DNA from: Lederbergia panacisoli
GTDB lineage: Bacteria; Bacillota; Bacilli; Bacillales; Bacillaceae_C
Direction of reading: 5' to 3'
Assembly (NCBI RefSeq): GCF_024626525.1
Contig: NZ_JANJGU010000012.1
Span: forward strand, 57,184 to 121,183
Length of the DNA stretch: 64,000 bases
The position numbers and the translations under genes were made by a program. The notes beneath the pieces were generated by a model. The model had not been told where the DNA came from. It searched no databases and was given only the letters and a program-made list of their open reading frames with translations. Shown here piece by piece: positions 8,947 to 17,879 of the stretch; the stretch's first letter is position 1; every line of letters begins with the position of its first letter.

Positions 8947-8982
8947 AAAAAATGCACCAATTAAAATATTGAGTGCATTTTT
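8947..8982. terminator. Bidirectional terminator between GDPD and the chemotaxis receptor gene
   Basis: AAAAATGCAC / GTGCATTTTT is a perfect 10-bp stem with a 16-base loop, with A/T runs on both sides. It sits 13 bases beyond the stop of the minus-strand chemotaxis gene, between convergent genes. Confidence 0.8.
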
Positions 8983-8994
8983 CATCAGTATTTA

Positions 8995-10689
8995 TTAAAG
9001 TTTAAACCTATTAATTAATCCATTCAAATTTTCAGCCAACTTCGCAAGATCTGCAGAACTTTTCGCCACTTCTTCCATTGAACTGCTTATTTGTTCCGAT
9101 GAAGCAGAGGTCTGTTCCACGCCAGCCGCGGATTCTTCAGAGATTGCTGCAATTTCAGTAATGGATTCTTGCATTTTTTCACTATTAGAGGAGATTTTTA
9201 AGATATTTTCCGATACGGTTTTAATCGAATCCGCCATTTCATTAACGAATGAACTGATGTCATTAAAGGTTGCTCTCGTCGTTTTAATTTGACTCGTTCC
9301 TAGAGCCACTTCTTTATAGCCAATCTCAAGTGAATCCGTTACAATGCTGGACTCATTTTGGATCCCCGCTACAATGTCAGTTATATCTGTAACCGAATGG
9401 GATACTTGTTCCGCAAGCTTCCTTACTTCATCAGCCACGACTGCAAATCCTCTACCTTGTTCGCCTGCCCGCGCTGCCTCAATTGCTGCATTTAGAGCAA
9501 GTAAATTTGTTTGATCAGCAATGGCTTGAATAACATTAACCAATTTAGAGATTTCCTGAGATTTCACGTCCAAGCCCCTCACCATTTGAACGGCATCCTG
9601 AACGATCTGGTCAATTTTCCCCATTTGCTTACTGGATGTTTCCATTAATTGGCTGCCTGCATTAGTCATATCCAGAACGTTAGTCGACACTGTTAAAATT
9701 CGATTGCCGTTATCATTCGCTTCTTGAACAATTGTAGAGAATGAAGCCATACTTTCCGCCAAATCACCTGCGATTGATGCTTGCGACTCTGTTCCGACCG
9801 CCAATTCTTGCATCGTTCCTACGATTTGTTCAGACCCCGTATTTACCTCGTTCGCGGATTGCGTTAATTCCTCACTATGACTTGAAATCGTTCCAGTAAC
9901 AGTGTTAATTTCACTAATCAATTCACGGATTTTTTCATTCATTTCATTTGTAGCATCAACTAGTTCTGCAATCTCATCCCTTGAGGAAATTTGCAGCGAT
10001 TCCTGGCTCAGATCCCCACTTGCAATCACCTTCATCCTCTCCATCACTTTCTTGATCGGACGAGTAACAAAATTAGAAGTAATAAGAGCTGCAGCAATGC
10101 TGACGACGATTACTAAAAGAACAAAAATGGATACTACGTATAACGTATTTTCTCCATTCGATATGATGTTGTCGCCTTTTTGGTGAATGATGTTTTCTCT
10201 AGCAGAAGCAATTTTTTCATATTCTGCAATGATCGCCTCAGCCTCTTTTGTGGATGCAGCATGATTTCGGTTTGCCAATGTTTTTTGTCCTTTGTCATAC
10301 ATGGCAAACACATTCGTTTCAATATCTTTTTTCCAAGCACCCGAACGCTCAACAAGTTTTTGAAAATCCTTCGAAGCACCTAAATCTATCGCCTTTTTTT
10401 CATCTAAAATAGCTTTTTTCGATAATTCGTTAAACTGCTTCCGATATTCATCATCTTCAAATAACAAGAATCCTCGTAAAGCCGATACCCTCTTATCGAT
10501 ATTTGCCGCCAATTCATTATCAATAATTAAAATCTGCAGTTCTTTATCAAGTATATTTTCAGTATCCTGATTCACATTCTTAACAGAAATAAAATTATAA
10601 AGCCCAAACATAACAAACAACAAAATCACAAGCGAAAACCCACTCAATATCTTCGCCCTCAAACTCCTAAAACCAACCAATCTCCCCAC
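8995..10689 (-). CDS. Methyl-accepting chemotaxis protein
   Basis: A 564-aa membrane receptor. The first TM helix (about 12-35) is followed by an extracellular four-helix sensor of about 150 residues and a second TM near residue 190. A HAMP domain ([19 protein letters not shown]) and a long coiled-coil signalling domain come next. The hairpin tip is canonical: [20 protein letters not shown], then [14 protein letters not shown]. It passes sensor state to CheA/CheW. I chose GTG at 10689 because AGAGG precedes it at nine bases. The longer frame to 10794 begins inside a dispersed repeat (GTG CCA GGC ACC), so that start is spurious. Ligand unknown. Confidence 0.9.
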   Translation of the reverse strand: MGRLVGFRSLRAKILSGFSLVILLFVMFGLYNFISVKNVNQDTENILDKELQILIIDNELAANIDKRVSALRGFLLFEDDEYRKQFNELSKKAILDEKKAIDLGASKDFQKLVERSGAWKKDIETNVFAMYDKGQKTLANRNHAASTKEAEAIIAEYEKIASARENIIHQKGDNIISNGENTLYVVSIFVLLVIVVSIAAALITSNFVTRPIKKVMERMKVIASGDLSQESLQISSRDEIAELVDATNEMNEKIRELISEINTVTGTISSHSEELTQSANEVNTGSEQIVGTMQELAVGTESQASIAGDLAESMASFSTIVQEANDNGNRILTVSTNVLDMTNAGSQLMETSSKQMGKIDQIVQDAVQMVRGLDVKSQEISKLVNVIQAIADQTNLLALNAAIEAARAGEQGRGFAVVADEVRKLAEQVSHSVTDITDIVAGIQNESSIVTDSLEIGYKEVALGTSQIKTTRATFNDISSFVNEMADSIKTVSENILKISSNSEKMQESITEIAAISEESAAGVEQTSASSEQISSSMEEVAKSSADLAKLAENLNGLINRFKL

Positions 10690-10782
10690 AACTACTAACC
10701 TCTTCCCATATGTATTTTCCCAAGATGTCCAATCTAGATCCCCAACATTTCGACACTCTAAATATACAATATTTAAAACAAG

Positions 10783-10850
10783 AGTGCCAGGCACCCGAAC
10801 AATTCAGAATAGTTTCAGAGTTGTTCGAGTGCCTGGCACTCACACAATTT
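10783..10850. repeat. GTGCCAGGCAC palindromic element, copy 1 (complete)
   Basis: The element is an inverted repeat: AGTGCCAGGCACCCGAACAA on the left pairs with TTGTTCGAGTGCCTGGCACT on the right, with one mismatched doublet. The loop holds TTCAGAATAGTTTCAGAG. Its right flank, ACACAATTT, ends at the TAA of the TIMP-like gene. Confidence 0.9.
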
Positions 10851-11448
10851 ACTTTTTTCTCCCTCTCAAGATAAATGCTACAACCATTCCTACGGCCAAG
10901 CCTATTCCTAGAGCTGTGGAAATTACGTATATTGGGTTATTGTTGTCTTGTTTTTCCGGGGTTTCTGATTTTTTTGCTTTTTCTGTGTCTGATGACGGTA
11001 CTTTTACAGGTTTTTGGCCTTCTCCTAATTCATTAAGGTCTTCTGTTGCAGCTGTCAATTGGGCTGTTCTTGAACATAGATTCACTCTTAGCTGCCCGTC
11101 TACTTCATTTGCATATACGATATACTCTTCATTTAAGGAAAATTCGAAGCCACAGCTTGCAGAATCTCTTTCTGTGTAAACAATCAATTCTGACTGATTA
11201 CTTCCTTTCCACGATTTATCTACTTCAAATTTTACCTCGAGTAAATCTGCAGAAGATTGATTTTTCTTGTTTTTATTTGAATCAACAATTTCAACAACCT
11301 TCCCTGAAAAAACATCAGTACTACGATCCACCTCTTCTTGAACAGTGCCAACTGGTATACAGGAACAAGCTAAACTTTTAATTGGTGATATGGTAAAAAA
11401 TAAAAATGTGATCATTGTCAAGCTAACAAACCAGTGAAATATTTTCAT
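10849..11448 (-). CDS. TIMP/NTR-like secreted, membrane-anchored protein
   Basis: A 199-aa surface protein. It has an N-terminal signal segment (1-26) ending SLACSC, so Cys28 could be a lipobox cysteine or the first residue of a mature CxC. The C-x-C start, spaced cysteines (SCGFEF; LCSR) and the TDVFSGKVVEI strand resemble bacterial tissue-inhibitor-of-metalloproteinase/netrin-like domains. A charged linker (150-172), a C-terminal TM (about 173-194) and an RGRKK tail follow, so it is probably exposed outside. The function in bacteria is unknown. Its stop codon is shared with the edge of the palindromic repeat. Confidence 0.65.
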   Translation of the reverse strand: MKIFHWFVSLTMITFLFFTISPIKSLACSCIPVGTVQEEVDRSTDVFSGKVVEIVDSNKNKKNQSSADLLEVKFEVDKSWKGSNQSELIVYTERDSASCGFEFSLNEEYIVYANEVDGQLRVNLCSRTAQLTAATEDLNELGEGQKPVKVPSSDTEKAKKSETPEKQDNNNPIYVISTALGIGLAVGMVVAFILRGRKK

Positions 11449-11600
11449 TTTTATAATGCTCCTTTTTCTTTTTTAGACGATGGGGAATGAAATTCGTTAC
11501 ATGTAAAGCAACGATATTTTACTCAAAAAAACTATTACTTTTAATTACATTAGACAACTACAATCATTTAAAAAAGTTAATCCATTCCATGACGAAGTTT

Positions 11601-11748
11601 CATCAATTCCCTTTAAAATTTCATCAATTTCCTACCAGACTTCCAACAATAACTCCAAAATTCTCATCAATTCCTTCGCAATTCTCATCAATCAATCTAA
11701 TCTTTTCACCAATCCATTCAAAATTATCATCAATTATTGCAACTCTTA
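11601..11748. repeat. Degenerate 21-nt-period tandem array 1
   Basis: CATCAATT or CACCAATC recurs at 11601, 11622, 11643 (decayed), 11665, 11686, 11707 and 11728, so steps are 21 nt with a single 22. The rest of each unit is AT-rich and variable. The same periodic motif is found at 32.1 kb and, reversed, at 63.8 kb. Confidence 0.8.
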
Positions 11749-11922
11749 TTATCCCATTCATGAGTCCTTTCAAAAACCCTCCTGAAAATCTGCCAATATT
11801 ATTTTCAATATCAATAGTAAGACAACGATGTCCATTTCGGTTGAACGACTGTTACATATTATAAGGGCATATTAAAAAAAGCAGATGCGCATAAAAACCG
11901 CTAGCCAAGATTTAGGTAATAA

Positions 11923-11963
11923 AAAAGAAGTAACATACCCACCAGAGGGCAGTTACTTCTTTT
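11923..11963. terminator. Terminator after the UlaG-like gene
   Basis: AAAAGAAGTAAC / GTTACTTCTTTT forms a 12-bp stem around a GC-rich loop, with A and T runs on either side. It lies about 150 bases beyond the stop of the minus-strand lactonase gene and probably ends the 12-24 kb operon. Confidence 0.7.
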
Positions 11964-12114
11964 TATTAGTGAGCAGTGCCGCAATCACAACAATAAATAT
12001 GCCGAATCCTAAGAGTCAATTCATTTCCTCGATTGCTCTAAAAGACTATCAAAAGGATTCTACACTTACGATAAACATTTCCGAGTACACTGTCACACTA
12101 CTTTTTACGTTTCG

Positions 12115-12972
12115 TTACTTTCCTTTCAATGCCTCTGGCGAAACATAAATAAACCTCTCAAACCTCGCACAAACATGGCACTTTTGCATTGGATAATTTT
12201 CATAAAAGTAGTCGATGATTCTACCAGGCTTTTCCGAATTTCCGGCAAACATATCATAATGGAGAGGGATAACCGTATCTACGCCAGCTGCAACCGCAAG
12301 TTCAGCTGCCTCTCGTACGTCCATATTCCCTACTATATCCCGCTCATTTCTAAAAAAGTCTCTTCCATTGATTGGAAGAAGTGCCAAGTCAATGGATTCC
12401 TTTCTCAATGTTTCTACTAAATTAGGATAAATTACTGTATCCCCTGCATGATACACTTTTACTCCATTCCAATCCAAAATAAATCCAACAAAACGGTGGC
12501 CGTGCTCCTCAGAGTATTCAAATTCCTCATGCGCAGCAGGAATGGCCTTTACTTTGACATCGGTAGTGCACCAGTCTAGATTTGTATCAGCCTTCACTAG
12601 ATTTTCAGGACTGACCCCACACTCCAGCAAACCTTCATGACAATATGCAGGAGCGATAAATTTTGTTTGATTATTTGCTTTAGCAATCGCCTCCACTGCA
12701 TATGGATCCAAGTGATCACTATGATCATGCGAAATACAAACATAATCGATATTTGTTAACAATTCTGCCTGAAAAGGAGGAGCGAATGCCCGATAAGGAG
12801 CCGGTTCCAAATAAGGATCGATGCAAACAATCTTATTCCCTTCACCCTTCAATAGAACACTATTCTGACCTAAAAACCAAACAGCAAGCATTCCCCTTGG
12901 GACTTCCGTTTCCTTAAGTTCCTTTAATATCTCCAACCCGCGCTCTAAATTTGTCATTTCCTCTTTACTCAT
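12115..12972 (-). CDS. UlaG-like metallo-beta-lactamase-fold hydrolase (lactonase)
   Basis: A 285-aa MBL-fold protein. The dinuclear zinc motif HDHSDH is at 82-87, followed by a metal His in AIPAAHEE and Asp in HAGDT. The GQNSVLLKG and DPYL segments are typical of the UlaG (L-ascorbate-6-phosphate lactonase) branch. UlaG opens a sugar-acid lactone. With dehydrogenases upstream that could make a lactone from an aldose, ring opening to a sugar acid is a reasonable role here; the substrate itself is inferred. It is the last gene before a terminator, preceded by a palindromic repeat. Confidence 0.75.
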   Translation of the reverse strand: MSKEEMTNLERGLEILKELKETEVPRGMLAVWFLGQNSVLLKGEGNKIVCIDPYLEPAPYRAFAPPFQAELLTNIDYVCISHDHSDHLDPYAVEAIAKANNQTKFIAPAYCHEGLLECGVSPENLVKADTNLDWCTTDVKVKAIPAAHEEFEYSEEHGHRFVGFILDWNGVKVYHAGDTVIYPNLVETLRKESIDLALLPINGRDFFRNERDIVGNMDVREAAELAVAAGVDTVIPLHYDMFAGNSEKPGRIIDYFYENYPMQKCHVCARFERFIYVSPEALKGK

Positions 12973-13003
12973 TTCCTTTCTTATTTAACGTCAGTAATAA
13001 GAA

Positions 13004-13080
13004 CTTGCCACCCAAACAAACAATTCTGAATAGTTCCAGAGTTGTGCGAGTGCCTGGCACCCACACAATTCCCGGCACTC
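13004..13080. repeat. GTGCCAGGCAC palindromic element, copy 2 (left arm decayed)
   Basis: The right arm GTGCCTGGCAC (13050-13060) and the loop TTCTGAATAGTTCCAGAG are intact. The left arm is degraded to TTGCCACCCAAACAAACAA. A partial third arm, CCCGGCACTC, abuts the end of the SDR gene at 13087. Confidence 0.8.
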
Positions 13081-13086
13081 ATCTTC

Positions 13087-13869
13087 TTATCTTCTTAGTC
13101 CTAATCCCCCATTAATATGTAGTTCTGTACCCGTAACCTGACTTGATTCGTCTGATAATAAGTATACAACACCGTATGCCATATCCTCAGGTGTTTGCAT
13201 TTTGCCTGAAGGAATTGCATTTTCGGCCCATTCTATTAGTTCTTCTTTGCTCGTTCCCATACCTTCATGCAGTTCGATTTCTCCTTCTGATGCGACCCAT
13301 CCGACTGTAATCCAATTTGAACGAATTTGCTTTTTCGCATAATGAGTGGCGATACTTTTATTTAACGTTAGCATCGCCCCCTTCGCACACGAGTAGGCAA
13401 CTAAATTTTCTCCACCTGCATAGCCGTTTGTTGAACCAATTTGAACGATCGACCCTTTTCCGGTTTTCAACATCTCCCGTATAGCATATTTGGAACAAAA
13501 GAAAGCCCCTTTAATATTCACATCAAAAATAGCGTCGAATAAGTCTTCTGTCGTGTCAAGAATGGTTCCTCTTGGAAAAATTCCTGCATTATTAACCAAG
13601 CCGTCAATGCGACCAAAATGGGCAACAGACTCCTCAATTAACTCCATACAAGCCTGCTCAGAAGAAATATCCTTTTGTATAAAAATCACTTCCGTCCCAA
13701 AACGAGCCTTTATCTCTTCAACAACCGCATTCCCCGCTTCGTAGTTTCTTCCACTAACAACAACCTTAGCCCCTTCTGCTGCACACATTAACGCAATTCC
13801 TTTTCCAATCCCTTTTGTAGATCCAGTCACGACAATTACTTTATCTTGAAGACGGCTGCCCATACACAT
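13087..13869 (-). CDS. SDR-family oxidoreductase
   Basis: A 261-aa classical short-chain dehydrogenase. TGSTKGIG (15-22) binds NAD(P), NNAG lies at 93-96, and the catalytic set is Ser146, Tyr159 and Lys163 (YSCAK). The end, TGTELHINGGLGLRR, is the usual SDR C-terminus. It resembles gluconate/sorbitol-type or 3-oxoacyl-like dehydrogenases and probably acts on a sugar acid. I start it at the ATG at 13869, preceded by AAGGAA. A longer in-frame start at 13905 reads from inside a repeat and is rejected. Palindromic repeats flank it on both sides. Confidence 0.85.
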   Translation of the reverse strand: MCMGSRLQDKVIVVTGSTKGIGKGIALMCAAEGAKVVVSGRNYEAGNAVVEEIKARFGTEVIFIQKDISSEQACMELIEESVAHFGRIDGLVNNAGIFPRGTILDTTEDLFDAIFDVNIKGAFFCSKYAIREMLKTGKGSIVQIGSTNGYAGGENLVAYSCAKGAMLTLNKSIATHYAKKQIRSNWITVGWVASEGEIELHEGMGTSKEELIEWAENAIPSGKMQTPEDMAYGVVYLLSDESSQVTGTELHINGGLGLRR

Positions 13870-13893
13870 CACTCTCTCTTCCTTTTTAATTAA

Positions 13894-13960
13894 AGTGCCA
13901 GGCACCCGAACAATTCAGAATAGTTCCAGAGTTGTTTGGGTGCCTGGCACTCACACAATT
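13894..13960. repeat. GTGCCAGGCAC palindromic element, copy 3 (complete)
   Basis: Arms GTGCCAGGCAC (13895-13905) and GTGCCTGGCAC (13940-13950) surround the conserved AACAATTCAGAATAGTTCCAGAGTT-type centre. The ACACAATTT flank overlaps the stop codon of the next SDR gene at 13960. Confidence 0.9.
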
Positions 13961-14733
13961 TAAACCCAACACACAATCGTTTCACCCGTCAATATGTCAG
14001 CGGATGGACCACATAAGAACATGACAATCCCGGACATGTCTTCGGGATGGGCTATTTTTTGCAGGCGGGGTTTTCCTTCTTCTTTTTGGACGGTTCGCGT
14101 CGCTAGGAATCTACCAGTATAGGTTGGTGCTGGTGAGATAGCGTTTACATTTACATTGTAAGGACGAAGTTGCTCTGCTAAGCTTCTCGTATAATAGGAG
14201 ATTCCAGCCTTTGCGGTTGCATAAATGATACCCTCTTTTACGGGTATATGCCCAGCAATGGAGCCGACATTTATGATTTTTCCTGATTTCCTCTCCTTCA
14301 TATGAAGTCCAACGTATTTACACATATACATCGTGGTAAGGAGATTTCGATCGACGACAGAGCGAATATCCTCCACTGATATATCCAGCGCATCATTCGG
14401 ATTAGGGCGAGGTGTGGAAAATCCGATATCACCACCTGCATTATTCACAAGTATATCAATTGTTCCTAATCTCTCAATCGCTTTTTCTACTACATTAGCA
14501 GCTTGCAATGGATCGGATAAATCACCGGCAAAAAATTCTGATGTTACCCCGAGGGACCGGATTTCCTTCGCTACTTCATGCCCCGATGCCGCTTCATTAA
14601 ACTCACTTGCTGCATCCTCAGTAATATCATGAACAATCACATTAGCTCCCGCTTTCGCTAAATCAAAAGCATATTGTTTTCCCAATCCGCGACTCGAACC
14701 TGTAACCAACGCATTTTTTCCTTTTAAATACAT
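13960..14733 (-). CDS. SDR-family oxidoreductase with a clipped C-terminus
   Basis: A 257-aa short-chain dehydrogenase. The coenzyme motif TGSSRGLG lies at 11-18, NNAGG near residue 97, and YATAKAG carries the catalytic Tyr/Lys. Family members normally end TGETIVVDGG plus a few residues; here the protein ends GETIVCWV and stops exactly where the palindromic repeat begins. That suggests the repeat replaced the last residues, which in SDRs often help close the tetramer interface. The start overlaps the isomerase gene upstream by ten bases, so the two are translationally coupled. Substrate unknown, probably a sugar derivative. Confidence 0.8.
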   Translation of the reverse strand: MYLKGKNALVTGSSRGLGKQYAFDLAKAGANVIVHDITEDAASEFNEAASGHEVAKEIRSLGVTSEFFAGDLSDPLQAANVVEKAIERLGTIDILVNNAGGDIGFSTPRPNPNDALDISVEDIRSVVDRNLLTTMYMCKYVGLHMKERKSGKIINVGSIAGHIPVKEGIIYATAKAGISYYTRSLAEQLRPYNVNVNAISPAPTYTGRFLATRTVQKEEGKPRLQKIAHPEDMSGIVMFLCGPSADILTGETIVCWV

Positions 14734-15707
14734 ACTTTACCTCTATTCTTCATCAAATATGATAAATACGCCATCCCAACCGCCATTTCCTCCATTTCAT
14801 ATGTGGCAATCGCCTCTGCGGATTCTCCTTTTTCATATGGAGTCCGCCAGTCTCCCTTAGTAAAAGCATGATCCTCTACGAAACGAAGAAGACGTGTCAA
14901 CTGTTGGGCTGTCCGATCCGGATATTCCGTCCAATAATCTTCCTGCAACACTCGAACATGCCTTGCTTCCAACGCCCCATGCTCAATCGACAACGTAATA
15001 TTCGGATTCACGTTTTCCATTAATGAAAAAAGAGCAGGAAAATCAATTACACCTTGTCCAACAGGGCAACGAGCGAGACGGTACCCTTCATCTGACCAAA
15101 AAATCTTGTAATCTTTTAAATGTACATTTTTTATATGCGGAGCCATTTTCACAAAAAAATCCATTGGAACTTCAGCTGTTGCAAGTGGGTTCCCGGCATC
15201 TAAAGTAATGCCAAAATAGCTGGAATCGATCGTTTCACATAACCAAAGCAATTCTTCGGAAGCTAAATCTTGGTGATTCTCAACGGTTAAATTGACTCCT
15301 ACTTTTTCAGCAGTTTTAACAGCCTCTCGAAAGGATACTAGTATTTCATCAAGGAAACTTTGCCATCTGCCATTCATTTTTCGACGGTCGCCGCCAAAAT
15401 CAGCTCCGCCCACTACCGTTCTTACTGTACGCGCGTTTATTTTACCCCCGAGTTCCAAAACAGATTTTAAATGTTCCGGGTCGAAACCGCCTGCAGCGAT
15501 ATTAATAAACAAACGATGGTCCCTGGCATACTCTCTCACTTCACCCAAATCGGCATCTACTAAAATATCGTATGGCAGCTCTACCCCTTCAAGTCCATAT
15601 TCTTCTGCCATCTTCATTTGCTCGAGTGCAGTGATTCGGGGATTCTCCGCTTGTGGATGCAACCCCATATAAAAAACCGTCCCATATGCTGTAAGTCCAA
15701 ACTTCAT
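14724..15707 (-). CDS. Sugar phosphate isomerase/epimerase, TIM barrel
   Basis: A 327-aa xylose-isomerase-like protein. Metal-site motifs are LTVENHQD (Glu), FGITLDAGNP (Asp), KNVHLKDYK (His) and LSIEHG (Glu), in the order expected of the family. A C-terminal extension of about 50 residues goes beyond the barrel (RLLRFVEDHAFTKG and after). It should interconvert keto and hydroxy forms, or epimerise, a sugar or sugar acid. It sits between SDR genes in the 12-24 kb operon and overlaps the next one by ten bases. A second, unrelated-looking member is in the NagA operon. Confidence 0.8.
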   Translation of the reverse strand: MKFGLTAYGTVFYMGLHPQAENPRITALEQMKMAEEYGLEGVELPYDILVDADLGEVREYARDHRLFINIAAGGFDPEHLKSVLELGGKINARTVRTVVGGADFGGDRRKMNGRWQSFLDEILVSFREAVKTAEKVGVNLTVENHQDLASEELLWLCETIDSSYFGITLDAGNPLATAEVPMDFFVKMAPHIKNVHLKDYKIFWSDEGYRLARCPVGQGVIDFPALFSLMENVNPNITLSIEHGALEARHVRVLQEDYWTEYPDRTAQQLTRLLRFVEDHAFTKGDWRTPYEKGESAEAIATYEMEEMAVGMAYLSYLMKNRGKVCI

Positions 15708-15781
15708 TCATTTTCCTCCCTTTAGTGGCCTCCAAAAATATCAATCATTAAGAAAAACCAAATTTTTATATGACTTCGTCC

Positions 15782-16549
15782 CTATTCCACTGTCCAGCCG
15801 CCATCAATGACAATCGACGAACCCGTCATAAAGCTCGAAGCTTCAGAAGCAAGATAAATGATCAAGCCTGCTAATTCGTCCGGTTTTCCCCATCTTTTAA
15901 TAGGCAAATGATCCATGAAAAATTGATTGGCTTCCGGATTATTAATGACAACTTGGTTTAATTCAGTTGCAAATGGCCCCGGACAAATTGCATTTGCCGT
16001 TATATTATATTCAGCCCATTCTAGCGCCATGACCTTTGTTAATTGAATTAGTCCGCCTTTACTAGAACAATAGGCGGAACGCTCAGCGAGACCTACCATT
16101 CCTAGCATCGAAGCAAGATTAATAATTCTTCCATAACGTTGCTTGATCATGTGTGGGGCAACGGCTTTCGCAACGAGAAATGGAGCCTTTAAATTCGTCC
16201 CCTGCACCAAATCCCAACTTTCCTCATCATATTCTAATAAAGGTTTACGAACATTCACTCCCGCATTATTAATTAAAATATCAATACTTCCGTGCTCACT
16301 GATAACGTCATCCACTAACCCATTTATTTGCCCAGCATCCAACACATCCACCGCATGCCCCGTAATATTTGTTTCATACTGACTAGACAATACCAGCGCA
16401 GCACTTTCAGCCTTTTCAACATCCCTACTCGTAATCGCAACATTCGCACCCGCTGATGCAAGCGCCCTAGCAAATTCCAATCCAAGCCCTTGACATCCAC
16501 CTGTAACAAGTGCGGTCCTTCCTTTTAAAGAAAATAAATTAATAGACAT
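15782..16549 (-). CDS. SDR-family oxidoreductase (gluconate-5-dehydrogenase-like)
   Basis: A 255-aa classical SDR. It starts MSINLFSLKGRTALVTGG with TGGCQGLG as coenzyme site, has NNAGVNVRKP, the catalytic YCSSKGG and the end SIVIDGGWTVE. The N-terminal FSLKGRTALVTGG style is common in gluconate 5-dehydrogenase and 2-keto-3-deoxygluconate oxidoreductase relatives, so oxidation of a sugar acid is likely. I used the ATG at 16549, which has AAAGGAG in front. An in-frame extension to 16606 reads through repeat sequence. It is followed after 74 bases by the isomerase gene. Confidence 0.85.
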   Translation of the reverse strand: MSINLFSLKGRTALVTGGCQGLGLEFARALASAGANVAITSRDVEKAESAALVLSSQYETNITGHAVDVLDAGQINGLVDDVISEHGSIDILINNAGVNVRKPLLEYDEESWDLVQGTNLKAPFLVAKAVAPHMIKQRYGRIINLASMLGMVGLAERSAYCSSKGGLIQLTKVMALEWAEYNITANAICPGPFATELNQVVINNPEANQFFMDHLPIKRWGKPDELAGLIIYLASEASSFMTGSSIVIDGGWTVE

Positions 16550-16568
16550 AAAACAATCTCCTTTCGAG

Positions 16569-16620
16569 AATAGTGTGAGTGCCAGGCACTCAAACAACTT
16601 AGACACAATTCAGAATAGTT
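16569..16620. repeat. GTGCCAGGCAC palindromic element, copy 4 (half copy)
   Basis: One arm (GTGCCAGGCAC, 16579-16589) plus the ACAATTCAGAATAGTT centre is present; the second arm is missing. It lies directly upstream of the SDR ribosome site. Confidence 0.75.
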
Positions 16621-16736
16621 CAAGTACATCATGTTTAATAAGGTATTGGAAGCATGACTTGGAATTCATCCCATATAAAAGCAGTCGTTTTCGAGTTGAT
16701 TATTTTCAGGTTCGACACCCCGGCATCATATTCTTT

Positions 16737-17690
16737 TTACTTTATGCGAAGATCTAGCCACTTCATTTCCTCTTCGGTTAAAGAAATATCTAATGCTTGT
16801 CTGCAAGATAAGATTTCCTGCTCGTTTTGCGGCCCAATAATCGCGGCGGTCGGGAATGATTGATTCAAAACATATGCCAAACTGATCTGAACGGCATCCA
16901 CACCTTTTTCCTTCGCCATCTGTTGCGCGCGTTGATACCGCTTCCAATTTTCATCGCTATAGTAGACTCGAACGATATCTATATTAGAACGATCCTCAGG
17001 CGTAAATCTTCCTGTGAAGAATCCGCTCGCCTGCGATGACCACGAAAATAGTGGCATCCGATTTCCTTCATGCCACATGAGCATTGGATCATCAACAGAT
17101 ACACACCCTGCCCAAAACGGTTCATTAGGTTTGGCAAGACTTAAATTGGGACTGCTAAATGAAAAACCTACTAAACCATGCTTGTCCGCATATTCATTCG
17201 CTTCCTGCAGCCTTTCAACAGACCAATTGGAGCCCCCGAACGCACGGATACGCCCAGCTTCCACATGTTCATTTAAAATTTCAAGGATTTCCCCAACATG
17301 CACTTCTGGATTATCACGATGAAGCGCATATAATTCAACATAGTCCGTCCGCAGTCTTTCCAGGCTGATTTCCAATTCCTCGTCAATCGCTTCTTTGCTG
17401 ACACGCGGACCATCAGCATTGTGATGTGCACCTTTTGTTAAAATAATCACATCATCACGCCGCTTATTTTCTTCCATCCAAATTCCAATCGCTTCCTCAC
17501 TTCTACCTCCAGAATAAATGAATGCCGTATCAATCGTATTCCCGCCAATTTCCAAATAATGATTTAATACATCCGTCACACGATCAATATCGTCCGGCGT
17601 AAAACCACCCGACCCCATGACGAGGCTAGAAATCTCCCTGTCTACACCATTAACTTGAATACCCTTCAAAACACCAACACCATCCTCCAC
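16737..17690 (-). CDS. Aldo/keto reductase
   Basis: A 317-aa AKR with the complete catalytic tetrad: Asp54 and Tyr59 in DTAFIYSGGRSE, Lys86 in ILTKGAHH and His124 in YALHRDNP. It reduces aldehydes or ketones, including sugar carbonyls, with NAD(P)H. The sequence resembles the YdhF/oxidoreductase branch seen in sugar operons. The start is uncertain: no good ribosome site precedes the GTG at 17690, while GGAGG falls inside the frame. Repeats lie on both sides of the gene, and ThuA and Gfo/Idh genes are upstream on the same strand. Confidence 0.8.
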   Translation of the reverse strand: MEDGVGVLKGIQVNGVDREISSLVMGSGGFTPDDIDRVTDVLNHYLEIGGNTIDTAFIYSGGRSEEAIGIWMEENKRRDDVIILTKGAHHNADGPRVSKEAIDEELEISLERLRTDYVELYALHRDNPEVHVGEILEILNEHVEAGRIRAFGGSNWSVERLQEANEYADKHGLVGFSFSSPNLSLAKPNEPFWAGCVSVDDPMLMWHEGNRMPLFSWSSQASGFFTGRFTPEDRSNIDIVRVYYSDENWKRYQRAQQMAKEKGVDAVQISLAYVLNQSFPTAAIIGPQNEQEILSCRQALDISLTEEEMKWLDLRIK

Positions 17691-17750
17691 ATAAAAAATA
17701 AGATAATAATTACACTATTCGTTACAATAACAAAATACCCTTTTAAAAAA

Positions 17751-17870
17751 ATTGTTTGAGTGCCAGGCACTCAAACAATATAAAGGGAATTCTGAATATT
17801 AAAGTGCCAGGCACCCAAACAATTCTGAATAGTTTCAAAGTTGTTCGAGTGCCTGGCACTTACACAATTT
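17751..17870. repeat. GTGCCAGGCAC palindromic element, copies 5 and 6 (one and a half units)
   Basis: Three arms are present: GTGCCAGGCAC at 17760-17770 and 17804-17814, and GTGCCTGGCAC at 17849-17859. The right two form a complete element. A second half unit is fused on the left, sharing AATTCTGAATA. The cluster starts nine bases after the ThuA stop. Confidence 0.9.
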
Positions 17871-17879
17871 ATTCCCTTA

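Larger units (their letters stand above)
11449..12114. other. Gene-free interval with a 21-nt-period array and a terminator
   Basis: This 666-bp interval has no supported gene. It holds the degenerate array at 11601-11748 and the terminator at 11923-11963. Open frames here on the plus strand are low-complexity products of the repeats. Confidence 0.7.

Noticed and set aside
10690..10794. N-terminal extension of the chemotaxis receptor starting M/V-P-G-T
   Set aside because: The GTG is part of the repeat arm GTGCCAGGCACC and has no ribosome site; a GTG at 10689 with AGAGG upstream fits better. The same false start arises at 13905.
10784..11179. 131-codon plus-strand frame
   Set aside because: It begins in the repeat and is antisense to the TIMP-like gene, which has a signal peptide, cysteine pattern and TM anchor.
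11487..11864. 125-codon plus-strand frame
   Set aside because: It is made of the 21-nt repeats (period divisible by three keeps it open), with low-complexity composition and no ribosome site.
15782..16606. Longer SDR with N-terminal MSKLFECLALTLF
   Set aside because: CLALT-type residues are the translated repeat arm; the ATG at 16549 has AAAGGAG.
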